Positions 37,001 to 43,418 of a DNA stretch of 49,013 nucleotides are shown piece after piece (the stretch's first letter is position 1; every line of letters begins with the position of its first letter). Origin of the DNA: a virus. The notes under the pieces are model-generated. The model made no database searches. It saw only the letters and a program-made list of their open reading frames with translations, and was not told the origin of the DNA. The position numbers were made by a program, and so were the translations under genes. Location of the stretch: positions 1 through 49,013 of IMG/VR virus record IMGVR_UViG_3300024505_000477. One strand, given 5' to 3'.

Positions 37001-38784
37001 CTGCGCTAGGCTCTACAATTGAGATCATTGCAATTGGTCGTGGGGGTATTGCATTATTAGATTTCCAAGAGTTTGTTGCAGATGGCAATACAAGATTGTT
37101 CTTAACAAAAGCAGATTATTCTTTAACACAAAATATTTTAGTAACCGTTGACGGTCATCAAGTCGACACAGGATTTACTAATAGTACTATTGTTGCTGAA
37201 GATACAGGAACAACTATTGAACCTGGAAAAACAATGGTAGAATTTGGATTAACACCAGATGCAAATTCAATTATTAAAATCATTTGTTTGGGTTCAACAT
37301 CAAATGTTGATAGTTCTGGATTGTCTGTAATTCGTGTTAATAAACAAATTTTAACATATGAGGGATCAACACGATCTTTTATGCTAGACAAATTTGTAGA
37401 TCCATCTAGAAGTTCAGCAATTGCGTCTATGGTTGTTTTGTTAAACAATAAAAAATTAAAAGGCCCAGATACTTATTATAGAATATACGACGGATCAAAT
37501 AACGAAGTTGAAGTAGGTGTAGATCCAACATCTGTGGTAACATCAGTTGATGTTAGAGTTTATATTAATAATATATTACAGCCATTTGTTACGGCATATA
37601 TCTATGACGGCACTACCGGAACCGTGGTTGTTAATACAGAATATCTAGAATTGCAAGATGTTATTAGAATAGAAATTATTAATAATGCAGAATATTCTGT
37701 TACAGATAACATTTTACAAATTTCTGATTTAGTAACCTTAGTAGACGAAGATCAAATAGAAGTAACTTGGTTTAGCGAATATCCAACGTTTGACATTGTT
37801 TCTGACGTTCATTCAGGAGGAAAAGTTCAATATCAATTGAATAGAGCCCCATTAGATTCTCATTATGTATGGGTTTATAAGAATGGCGAGAGACTAGTTC
37901 AAGGAAAAGAATTTGTTGTTTCAACACCAAGGAATGTTGTATATCTGAATATTCCTTCTTTGTTAACTGACAAAATTGAAATTATGGAATTTGGTAATAA
38001 TGTTTATAAAACTCCAAGAGCTTTTGAAATGTATAAAGACATGTTTAACGTAACTCATTATAAGCGTTATGCTATTAATGATGTTCAGTTATCAAAAGAA
38101 TTAAATTATTACGATACTACTATTGAAGTTAATGATGCTTCGGCTCTTGACGAACCTAATATGTCTAAAAATATTCCTGGAGTGGTAACAATCAACAAAG
38201 AACGCATCGAGTTCTTAACTAAATCCGGAAACGTGTTAGGACAATTAAGAAGAGGAACGTTAGGATCTTCAATCGGTCAAACTTATCCTGCAGGAACCCC
38301 AGTAATCAGTGCAGGTGTTGATGACATTATTCCTTATATTGATTCTCAAGAAAAAGAAGAGTTTGTTAGCGACGGAAGTACATTGTTGATTGGACCATTA
38401 TCTTTTGTTCCAACAAAATCAACAAGATCTAGCTTTACCAGAAAAACAATTCCAGAAGATTTTGGAGCCTGCGATCAAGTAGAAATATTTGTTGCAGGCA
38501 AAAGATTAAGAAAAGATCAGTTATCTGTTTATAACGAATCTTTAGGATCAGTAAGTCCATCGGCAGATGAAATTTTAGAAGCAGAATTTTCTGTAGACGG
38601 AGCAACACCTTATATAAGATTAACTAAGCCAGCAACTGAAGGTACACGAATTTTAATAATTAGAAAAGTTGGTAGATTATGGTACGAGAGAGCTGAAACT
38701 ACAGCAAGTAGAGGTATTACGCTGCTTGATAACAATACAGCTATTGCTCGTTTCATTGATCAAAAGCCAACGGAATTGCCATAA
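25099..38784 (+). CDS. 7: Giant baseplate wedge protein, gp7-like, with propeller and carbohydrate-binding-like modules
   Basis: 4561 residues in one uninterrupted frame; T4 gp7 has about 1032. The N-terminus (MAKFFPKSQLPIRKSSDLLP; NREYFWMPSGP-type segment) follows marine gp7-like proteins and the gene follows gp6 directly. Six FG-GAP-like repeats begin near residues 2172, 2293, 2432, 2567, 2628 and 2704 (for example FGFSVDVDATGQHIVISAPQ). Six short modules of the form YxxGDxVxYxGxxWxA, like carbohydrate-binding families 5/12, lie near 223, 1463, 1720, 2207, 2350 and 2466. Two 'GYTxxPTVTIxGxGTGA' modules lie near 3138 and 3492. The C-terminus (from about 4337) has beta segments ending GRLWYERAETTASRGITLLD. 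Role inferred: wedge scaffold plus receptor or polysaccharide binding. No protease motif was recognised. Confidence 0.78.
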   Translation: MAKFFPKSQLPIRKSSDLLPKVFQTDANDKFLSGVLDPLLQPGTLEKNVGYVGRRYGKTYNGSDIYLDTDATLRSRYQLEPGVVLKKDGKTQNFYDFIDFKNILKYFGNNEDRDDLIDQHQHYSWNPPVDWDKFINYREYFWMPSGPPPIRILGQSSSVISTYRVKLGEASSFIFSPDGYTNNPRITLYRGQKYKFIVNVPGNGFVIRTSYDTGSLTFNPDLFYPQGSIVVFNGSVWKAKVPVSPADGSTITTESQDWEFVEIVNANSAALDYTKGITNFGIENGTLTFDVPYDAPDILYYQSITDPNKFGQFIISDIEENSKININDDIIGKTTYTSSNGIELSNGMIVNFGGVVTPEKYSKGNWLVEGVGKAISLTNFDDLVVPVLTSDVPEVLFDNEGFDTAPFDDASSYPGTKDYITIAKSSKDLNPWSRYNRWFHRSVLELSFKLSGEDFYHDEAARAKRPIIEFLPNLKLYEHGVFAKETVDYIDTFTSDVFSKIEGSTGYSIDGEPLFNGARILVTADTDSLANNKIYQVKFFTQNGQNQITLIKVDDTESIIGETLLVRRGKKNKGTMFYYDGTAWLSSQEKTKVNQAPLFDAFDENGVSFSDKDTYPVSTFRGTKILAYKESTGVVDLELGFPISYLNISNVGDISFEFVWDIESFTYEVLRKSYSKNINTGFCKFNLTDEYVNHWIETEQKYLQPIIDSQVITTATDTVYFNTVDWFKVTDQDEIYFYKNGERYTESYTRQGGNFIFATPFAVKDVLVIKIFCNLIPEEGYYEIPVGLEKNPLNNELTDFTFGQAVDHISSGLEFYNGFSGLVVGNNSLRDIHGFQAYTKRFLKHESVAPVALTLLVDKQVNLIKALRYAKKSYTDFKHNFIKISGELDFDGDIPKLVDNIINELTRGKNPSSPFVNSDMIGSGAYTNLIYEVEDPDINTFVISDKFDLKTLSNRAVYLYINNQQLINGFDYEFNSDFSFVNILKTLNVGDILEIREYVSSGFNHIPQTPTKIGLFKKFVPEKFLDDTFVEPKYMIQGHDGSLTTAFNDYRDDALLELELRIFNNIKKEYDENIFDIDATAGGYYKTGIFEYNQIIQINTQEFLKWIADTNIDYVSNSYFDSENSFTYTYSNMSDPAGLENLPGWWRGVYKYFYDTDRPHRCPWEMLGFSIKPTWWESEYGPAPYTRNNLLLWEDLAAGLIRQGPRAGVHKRYVRSTLLTHIPVDGDGKLLSPLDSNLAQNFSLINNQGDFNFGDISPAEHAWYSSSEYPFATIIGMALLRPFEFVGKNFDNSKIVRNKLNQLVHTDTGIFVKVEDLVGSSSGGYLTSGLVSYIVDYLKSHNINENVLQEKLDEIDVYLTHRLSGFVDQTQQRFILDSKNPNSTSANIFVPVENQEIYYNVSAPIASIIYSAVIVEKMTNGWKISGYDFLDPHFTYFAPVISQIDPLISVGGVSENFVNWTEDKFYGNGVVARYNNEYYRSVKSHQSGSTFDLTLWKKLPDLPKKDDVQAFKRRTFNTIREQKISYGTTIGTIQGVVDFLLGYEQYLISKGFKFDRYDTDSKVTQDWFTSAKEFMYWTQHNWAPGSLLTLSPAAEKMDVSYPIGVPDNLLDSFYEYQVFRGDGQPLTPNFLNIKRDFQNITIETTNTAEGIYFFKAHLVLKEHVAIFDDRTVFNDVIYDKTTGYRQERVKARGFRTVDWDGDYTSPGFLFDNVNIIAWQPYTDYRLGDIVNYKSYNWVTKSNHTSTDQFVNAFWTKLDSTPNKRLVPNFDYRINQFEDYYNLDADGLGSSQRDLGRHAIGYQTREYLQNLAEDDVTQFQLYQGFIREKGTLNAAVKIFDKLSKTTEDSIVLNEEWAFNVGTLGGVDELNEVEFAFNKDSLQVNPQPMIFVSSAYTGVILDQYLRIPASDFTNAPSPFTTSIIPKTDFDQFQSAGYVKLDQVDFVIKNRSDLETLDITQVKDGDHFWITFDNSAWTVLRFTRKPLLTLISAIKTGTTIEITFNRRHAFIVDDYIGINDVPNLTGFYKINEVTLTSVIIACASDAKDPLVDTSTLIRVYGLDNVRFSSGSDIDQEYVALLPNNSKLWFDSNDNGLWEVVQKNKVFSYKSLTDYGTTVPEGTGHAVCYVERLQQTITSMPSNSMVLVYVEGPTGLKIKQTFAPEPELYLLLSNSFGEELAVSPDGHFLAVGCPRASGVPSAYIGVFDPTANYEIGDVVEYAGKLWKATTAVVGDGSTIDIQSNDWEPTSLLTYDPNFGRGEGFRNQGAVSIYVWNNQNWSLTTTLVSPRPAFDENFGSNISISKSGSDYWMAVSAPGSLDSRGRIYLYRYNSETLAWEQHENNNYIGVYVSDPARQYPKGSIVWWNNSYWKAVEDTNGDGSTISISSPDWIKIDDISSQSSLPTNVSIEDDGSTISSGLLSESDLAELTKQGDMFGSAMAMNKDGSILVVGVADSDGIYFANYKGIWSATQEYIAGDVVKYQGYYHRLTNVRPEDPVDSATYRSFGEYPDDGLPWTNVGDSTIPYSTGKVYIYQRDSNSVYKLKQTITAGSIGLFDDTGNNESITVGDKFGFSVDVDATGQHIVISAPQADINLQNQGAVYYFSATSLTNPEWRLKQKLESFEEYNNLLFGSDVSISSGTERIVVGAKNAPYKSYAYFETGTTFDKNSTIFSTFNGYSGQVYSFERVSGKYFLTEKLEADVTNNESFGYAIDATSDVIVVGSPNYNNGDGLVRTFRKDTSVKSLKTLAVQEQLIDISKIKNISLIDADKNVKISDIDFIDPIKLKILGLAEQELNFKTPYDPAIYTNGTEETVVDPDAAWFTKNVGKLWWNLNTAKWLYYEQGDIAYRNGNWGQLAKGSTIDVYEWVETTLLPSEWSALADTTAGLTEGISGQPLYPNDDVYSVKQFYNEITQQVTEIKYYYWVKGSTVVPQKVNRKLSAGEVAALIETPISSGYPILALLDSDKILAYNFNKFVTSGRALLNIEFYTNESSVNPVHREYVLLAEGVADNLPPETLETKWIDSLVGFDQAGNTVPDPKLSTKEKYGLSFRPRQSMFVNRSEILKIVITNINSLLLTNPYSEILNFDNLNSTDLEPDEKLNEYDVAVDTITDLEQIGAIRVRQAVLQANIVNGEVDTIDIVDSGFGYKNAPYIEIQGDGTGARAYITIDNQGRVSSVKIQTTGRKYTTATVKIREYSVLVRTDETINNFWSIYSWDQQRRIFYKSKSQGYDVRNYWSYIDWWKPGYSTSTRILYEVPSLYLEPTIYTEPGDLIRVKEYANGGWAVLERTADGSGEILGKYLLVARQNGTIEFKDSLYNTKTTAIGFDNVGYYDTALYDLEPSRELRIILNSIKTDLFVGDLKVEWNKLFFTCVRYAFSENQPIFWAFKTSFINALHNVGSLEHKVSYKNDNLPAYQKYLEEIKPYKTSIREYTSRYVNQESTNTDILDFDLPPVYSTRDNKIVPVNNGYNLFDQYPWKWWYDNKGFSVVSIEVSYAGADYTSVPTVLIEGNGTGAKAKAYISNGKVSGITMVDIGEGYTETPTITLVGGNGSSLLKAKAIAILGQTKARTFNLGIKFDRISKEGIYNAFTHSQTFTASGRTAVFDLAFAPTRDKSKITIVKNKQLILNNEYSLSLFKTSTDDYKILKGRLIFVDPPAKDDVITITYEKNDELLDAVNRINKYYSPTSGMIGNEVGQLMTGIDFGGVQVQGTTFDVTGGWDALPWFTDSWDSVDSNDDYYVIVDGSTSGIELPEAPVENQIITIYLQRAGTSKPIRIDDPHFDHAGDSALVTNSNALMPTFVGDGSTKIVSIENYFQTYAGDVLIFRPAESDGSVNITDTNLLDSKISGGTLASMSGAYSTATGMTAEEIVISGGAFNTPDHTPAPEENVPGQILDSVSIKVFQTTISGAATIQNKVVISDGITSRYAIDLTIIEEASILVYVDKISYVSFGDSTTSYSIDFTTNEIVFNTPPALGSTIEIIAIGRGGIALLDFQEFVADGNTRLFLTKADYSLTQNILVTVDGHQVDTGFTNSTIVAEDTGTTIEPGKTMVEFGLTPDANSIIKIICLGSTSNVDSSGLSVIRVNKQILTYEGSTRSFMLDKFVDPSRSSAIASMVVLLNNKKLKGPDTYYRIYDGSNNEVEVGVDPTSVVTSVDVRVYINNILQPFVTAYIYDGTTGTVVVNTEYLELQDVIRIEIINNAEYSVTDNILQISDLVTLVDEDQIEVTWFSEYPTFDIVSDVHSGGKVQYQLNRAPLDSHYVWVYKNGERLVQGKEFVVSTPRNVVYLNIPSLLTDKIEIMEFGNNVYKTPRAFEMYKDMFNVTHYKRYAINDVQLSKELNYYDTTIEVNDASALDEPNMSKNIPGVVTINKERIEFLTKSGNVLGQLRRGTLGSSIGQTYPAGTPVISAGVDDIIPYIDSQEKEEFVSDGSTLLIGPLSFVPTKSTRSSFTRKTIPEDFGACDQVEIFVAGKRLRKDQLSVYNESLGSVSPSADEILEAEFSVDGATPYIRLTKPATEGTRILIIRKVGRLWYERAETTASRGITLLDNNTAIARFIDQKPTELP

Positions 38785-38790
38785 TAAATA
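38783..38790 (+). promoter_or_regulatory. Late promoter, AATAAATA, overlapping the giant gene's stop
   Basis: AATAAATA overlaps the TAA of the giant gene and lies 25 bases before the ATG at 38816. Its position argues against the in-frame ATG at 38795, which would be at or before the expected transcript start. Confidence 0.55.
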
Positions 38791-38815
38791 ACATATGGAG
38801 ATAAAAGAGTCTAAA

Positions 38816-39463
38816 ATGCCACAAGATCAAAACACAAATAGCAAGGTAACCGAACAAAAACCCAACGAAACGGGCGGGTTTCACTTCGAAGGTCATATTA
38901 AAATATTTGATCCGCAGACCAAAGAGGTTTTTGTGGATAAGAGAAACGCCATTCACTATGAAAATATGTCAGTAGCAATGGTAAACAGCCTTTCAAATCA
39001 AGGGCTAGGAACAATATATCAAATGGCTTTTGGAACAGGAGGAACAATTGTTGATCCTACAGGGCTTATTTCGTATTTGACCCCAAATACCGTTGGTGTT
39101 AATTCTAGCTTGTATAATCAAACTTATCAGAAAATTGTTGACCAAAACGCTTCTGAAAACACCGACCCTGTTCGAAATAAAATGGAAATTCGACATGTAA
39201 GCGGAGCAACATATTCAGATATTGTTGTTAGTTGTTTACTTGATTACGGAGAGCCCGACGGTCAAGAAGCATTTGATAATAGTCAAGATATGAGCGGAAA
39301 TTTTGTGTTTGACGAGCTTGGGCTAAAAAGTTATGATCCAAACGGTAACGGAAAACTATTAACTCATGTAATTTTCCACCCAGTGCAAAAATCATTGAAT
39401 AGATTATTGCAAGTTGATTATACAATTCGAGTTCAAAGTTTAACTGGATATAATGAGGTTTAA
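38816..39463 (+). CDS. Small baseplate protein in the gp8 position
   Basis: 215 residues from the ATG at 38816 (a frame-mate ATG at 38795 is too close to the promoter and has no ribosome site). The sequence GGFHFEGHIKIFDPQTKEVF, RNAIHYENMSVAMVNSL and GTIYQMAFGTGGTIVDP is followed by SGATYSDIVVSCLLDYGEPD and FVFDELGLKSYDPNGNG, with the ending LLQVDYTIRVQSLT. It looks beta-rich. Proteins of this form appear beside gp7 in marine T4-like phages. Position suggests a wedge component equivalent to gp8 or a fibre-joining protein, but I do not see clear similarity to T4 gp8 (334 residues). Confidence 0.5.
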   Translation: MPQDQNTNSKVTEQKPNETGGFHFEGHIKIFDPQTKEVFVDKRNAIHYENMSVAMVNSLSNQGLGTIYQMAFGTGGTIVDPTGLISYLTPNTVGVNSSLYNQTYQKIVDQNASENTDPVRNKMEIRHVSGATYSDIVVSCLLDYGEPDGQEAFDNSQDMSGNFVFDELGLKSYDPNGNGKLLTHVIFHPVQKSLNRLLQVDYTIRVQSLTGYNEV

Positions 39464-39465
39464 TC

Positions 39466-41553
39466 ATGCCGTATAGCGTAAATTACACAGATAAAAATAC
39501 AAAATCGCCAATTACGGTATATGACAATACTTCAAGTACCGATACAACATTAACATTTCCCGGACGAAATGTTACAGGCTACGGCCAGATTATTGCAGAA
39601 AATTTTCTCCACCTATTAGAAAATTTTGCTAGCCCCACCGAACCAGTTAATCCAGTTGAAGGGCAATTGTGGTATGAAAGTGAAACTGGTACACTGATGA
39701 TCTTTGACAACACCAGTTGGAAAGCAGCAGGCAGTATTCAGAAAAGCCCAACACAACCATCTGTTAGTGCAGACAAGGTTGGAGAGATCTGGGTCGACAC
39801 CGTTAAACAACAATTATATGTTTGGTCAGGTGAAACATGGGTGTTGGTTGGTCCTCAATTCAGTACAACTAGCGGTTTAAGAACTGGACCAATTGTTGAC
39901 ATTATTGACGACTCGGACAACACAGCTCGTAAAATTATTAAATTTTTAGTAGATGAAACGCCAATTGCTATTATTAGCGAAGATAGTTTTACTCCTAAAA
40001 TTAGTATTCCTGGTTTTATCGATATTAAATCAGGAATTAATTTAACAACCGTTGCATCGGGCGACGGTAATTATGCTCCAAAATTGTACGGAACTGCTCA
40101 AGCAGCAGATGCATTGATTGTTAATGATGTAGAAGTTGTTGCTTCAAAGTTTTTAAGATCTGATATTACTAATACAACTGAATATGGAATTAACGTTAAA
40201 AGTAATAGCGGTATTACATTAGGAGTTGACAGCGGATTTAGAATTTCATCTTCTGCAACATCGGCAAAAATTTATAATGCCAATCCTGGAAGTAGTATTG
40301 ATTTACAAGTTAATAGAAACGGTAGTCAATCAACAATTTTAAGAGTTATTGATAATAAGATTGGTATTAATATTGAAACTCCTCAGCGTGAACTTGACGT
40401 AGGTGGCGATATTGGTGTTAGCGGTGATGTTATTATCACAAGCACAGATCCAAGTACAAATTTTAATAACGGATCTTTGAGAACAGCAGGCGGAGCCGCA
40501 GTTACAAAAAATTTAATTGTTGGAACAGAATTAGAAGTTGGCGGAACAACTACTATTAAAAATCTTCTTCCAAAGACAACTGAAACATATAGTTTAGGTG
40601 CAGATCCTACAACCGGCGGAAAACGTTGGGATACGGTTTACGCTAAAACTATCAAAGCAGATTTCTTAAAGGGTGTGTTAGACGGTGACGTTGCAGGTAA
40701 TGCTAGAACAGCCACTAATTTAAGAACGGTTACTAGTTTTCAAATTAAAGGCGACGTAACATCTCAGGTTATTAATTTTGACGGTTCTGTTGGCGGAAGT
40801 ATTAAAGAGTTTACAACAACATTAACTTCAAACATTATTGAAGGAAAAGAATTTCCTTTTCCAAATGTATCAAAATCAGACGATTTGGTTTTAGTTTTTA
40901 GATCTGGTACAGGTCTAATAAAAGAATCAAGGGATGTATTTGTTGGTGACCTTGGAATTCCAATTGGCGGAATTTTACCGTACGCAGGCATCGATATTCC
41001 AGACGGATTTTTATTATGTGACGGATCAGAGGTTGAAAAATCAAAATATAGTAAACTATACGATGCTATTGGTAACACATATGGTTTGCCAACTAGGGGT
41101 GTAAACACTTTTGTATTGCCGGATCTACGTGGTAGATTCCCCCTAGGTCGAGATAATATGGATAATTATGGCACCGTTCCTGAAGAAAACGGCGGCTTCA
41201 TTGACGCAGGTGGCGGCAACATTGATCGTGTTGCAGGTACAGAAGCAGATACATTAGGTGCCGGTGCAGGAGATGCTGAAAGCGTATTAGAAGTTAGAAA
41301 TCTGCCTGAACATGAACATAATTTAAAACCGCCTGGAGTTGATAGACAATTTGCTGTTGTTAGAGTTGATTCGGCGGTCGTTCCGGGAACTTCTCCTGGT
41401 TCAGGACTAGGACCAACAGCAGCTGGTCAAGCTCAGTATCTTAATACATCCGGAGGTATCAAAACAAGTGCTACTTTAGCAACCCCGTTTAGTATTATGA
41501 ATCCGTTCTTGACTATTAACTATATCATAAGATCTGGTCCACCAGCATTCTAA
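39466..41553 (+). CDS. Fibre paralogue 1 with C-terminal tail-collar domain
   Basis: 695 residues. The N-terminal 130 residues carry the module shared by the next three genes: GYGQIIAENFLHLLENFASP, GQLWYESETGTLMIFD and a second copy GEIWVDTVKQQLYVWSGETW. The middle is made of beta repeats (for example LDVGGDIGVSGDVIITSTDP). The C-terminus is a phage tail collar domain: IPIGGILPYAGIDIPDGFLL CDGS near 497, DLRGRFPLGRD near 553, and NLPEHEHN with a final NPFLTINYIIR. Collar domains occur in short tail fibres such as T4 gp12, which bind the cell surface. First of four paralogues; the ribosome site GAGG is inside the end of the previous gene. Confidence 0.8.
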   Translation: MPYSVNYTDKNTKSPITVYDNTSSTDTTLTFPGRNVTGYGQIIAENFLHLLENFASPTEPVNPVEGQLWYESETGTLMIFDNTSWKAAGSIQKSPTQPSVSADKVGEIWVDTVKQQLYVWSGETWVLVGPQFSTTSGLRTGPIVDIIDDSDNTARKIIKFLVDETPIAIISEDSFTPKISIPGFIDIKSGINLTTVASGDGNYAPKLYGTAQAADALIVNDVEVVASKFLRSDITNTTEYGINVKSNSGITLGVDSGFRISSSATSAKIYNANPGSSIDLQVNRNGSQSTILRVIDNKIGINIETPQRELDVGGDIGVSGDVIITSTDPSTNFNNGSLRTAGGAAVTKNLIVGTELEVGGTTTIKNLLPKTTETYSLGADPTTGGKRWDTVYAKTIKADFLKGVLDGDVAGNARTATNLRTVTSFQIKGDVTSQVINFDGSVGGSIKEFTTTLTSNIIEGKEFPFPNVSKSDDLVLVFRSGTGLIKESRDVFVGDLGIPIGGILPYAGIDIPDGFLLCDGSEVEKSKYSKLYDAIGNTYGLPTRGVNTFVLPDLRGRFPLGRDNMDNYGTVPEENGGFIDAGGGNIDRVAGTEADTLGAGAGDAESVLEVRNLPEHEHNLKPPGVDRQFAVVRVDSAVVPGTSPGSGLGPTAAGQAQYLNTSGGIKTSATLATPFSIMNPFLTINYIIRSGPPAF

Positions 41554-41568
41554 TATTGGAAATAAGAC

Positions 41569-43398
41569 ATGTCATACACAATAAACAAAACTGATGGAAG
41601 TATTTTAGCAACGGTTGCCGACGGTCAAGTCGATCAACTATCTTCTGATATTACATTAATTGGAAAAAACTACAGCGGATTTGGCGAAGCATTAAACGAA
41701 AACTTTGTTAAGATGCTAGAAAATTTTGCTGATACAGGTGAACCAGAAAGACCTATCCGAGGACAAATATGGTTTGATGTAAGCGAATTAAAATTAAAAG
41801 TTTACAACGGGACTCAATTTCAACCAGTAAGTTCGGCAACAATATCAAACACACAACCTTCAACATTAGGTACAGGCGATTTATGGTTTAATGACACTGA
41901 CAAACAATTATTTTTCTATGATGGAACAAATACAATATTGTTAGGACCGTCATACTCTCAAAGTCAAGGTCTTAGCGGACTTAAAGTAGCAAGTATACTT
42001 GATTCATTAAATCAAACTCGTGTTATAACATATCTATACACCAACGGTGTGTTGTTAGGAATATTTTCAAAAGATAGTTTTACTCCTAAAATTGCTATTC
42101 CGGGGTTTTCCGGAGACATTGGTCCAGGATTTAATGCTGGTACATTAACAAATTTAAAATTTAATGTTACATCTAGTAACGCCGATAAACTTGGAAACCA
42201 ACCAGCTTCGAAATATTTAAGACAAGATACTGATAACATTATTGACGGACAATTAACAATTACCTCAAATAGAGGTTTGTTAGTTGGTGATGCACAGCAA
42301 GGACAATTTGTTGTTGTAGATGGTGATGTTGAGTTTCGTAACGATGCAGAAAATAAAAACATTTCTGTAAAAGTAAAACGAGGTGCTGCGGTTGATAGTG
42401 TTTTATCTGTAGACACAATTAATCAAACACTAAACATTTATAAAGATAATCCCGGCAGTGAAACATTCATTGGTGGAAATTTAGTAGTTGCTGGCGATTT
42501 TACAATTCAAGGCGATACTACAACAATTAATACTTCAACAATTAATGTTGAAGATAAAAATATTGAATTAGCAAAAACAGATACTCCAACAGACGCTTAT
42601 GCAGATGGCGGCGGTATTATTTTAAAAGGCGCTAGCGATCATGAATTTTTATGGACACAGGCAAGCACAGCATGGAATAGTACCGAACATATAAATTTAG
42701 CCACAGGAAAAGCATTTAAGATTAACGGTGTTGAAGTTATTACAGCAACATCATTAGGTCCTGGAATTACTAGTATCCCTGGTGTTACATCTTTTGGTAC
42801 ACAAACTTTATTAACGGTTGGTCCAGAACTTCCGCCTGGTTCAGGTAATCCTCCAACACCTTACCTACGCCTTGAAGATAATAGAATTGCAACCGTTCAG
42901 ACTAATCAGGATCTTGAATTAGCCCCAGACGGAACAGGAAATGTTAGTTTAATTAACTATCCTAGAATTACAGGATTGAACGATCCTATCGATCAACAAG
43001 ATGCAGCAACAAAAGAATATGTTGATAATACAATAGAAACAAGAAGTTTAGTTTTTAGCATGGATATTTCAGATGCTATTTCTAATTCTGGTATTGCAGC
43101 ATACTTAACGTTAGTTGCGCCACCGGCAGATTTTAGAGACGGCACGGTAGCACGAATTTTATGTACATCGTTATCAAACGGTTCATCAAGTTTAAACATT
43201 AATACATACTTAAATTCACTTCCAACAACTGAATTTATTACACCAGATGCTCCAAGTTCTTTAGTTCCAGGCGGAACAGCGTTTGGAGTTACAGGCGTTT
43301 CTTTTTCAACAGCAACGGTTCCTGCTCCTGTAGTGTCGGTATTTAGAATTGTAAAAACATTCCAGCTAGTTGCTGGCAACTGGACGTTTGTATCATAA
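41569..43398 (+). CDS. Fibre paralogue 2
   Basis: 609 residues. It has the shared N-terminal module (NYSGFGEALNENFVKMLENF, GQIWFDVSELKLKVYNGTQF, then GDLWFNDTDKQLFFYDGT). The middle contains the INVEDKNIELAKTDTPTDAY segment near residue 326 with ADGGGIILKGASDHEFLW, found in many phage fibres and related to a segment in paralogue 3. The C-terminus (from about 480, DQQDAATKEYVDNT and on) is a beta domain with no collar or ADLAE motif. Probably a trimeric fibre or baseplate decoration. Ribosome site GGA nine bases before the ATG. Confidence 0.7.
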   Translation: MSYTINKTDGSILATVADGQVDQLSSDITLIGKNYSGFGEALNENFVKMLENFADTGEPERPIRGQIWFDVSELKLKVYNGTQFQPVSSATISNTQPSTLGTGDLWFNDTDKQLFFYDGTNTILLGPSYSQSQGLSGLKVASILDSLNQTRVITYLYTNGVLLGIFSKDSFTPKIAIPGFSGDIGPGFNAGTLTNLKFNVTSSNADKLGNQPASKYLRQDTDNIIDGQLTITSNRGLLVGDAQQGQFVVVDGDVEFRNDAENKNISVKVKRGAAVDSVLSVDTINQTLNIYKDNPGSETFIGGNLVVAGDFTIQGDTTTINTSTINVEDKNIELAKTDTPTDAYADGGGIILKGASDHEFLWTQASTAWNSTEHINLATGKAFKINGVEVITATSLGPGITSIPGVTSFGTQTLLTVGPELPPGSGNPPTPYLRLEDNRIATVQTNQDLELAPDGTGNVSLINYPRITGLNDPIDQQDAATKEYVDNTIETRSLVFSMDISDAISNSGIAAYLTLVAPPADFRDGTVARILCTSLSNGSSSLNINTYLNSLPTTEFITPDAPSSLVPGGTAFGVTGVSFSTATVPAPVVSVFRIVKTFQLVAGNWTFVS

Positions 43399-43418
43399 TG
43401 AATAAGGAGCGAAATTAA

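Noticed and set aside
38795-38815. Upstream in-frame ATG for the gp8-position gene
   Set aside because: It is 5 bases after the AATAAATA box, probably at or before the transcript start, and has no ribosome site. The ATG at 38816 is preferred.
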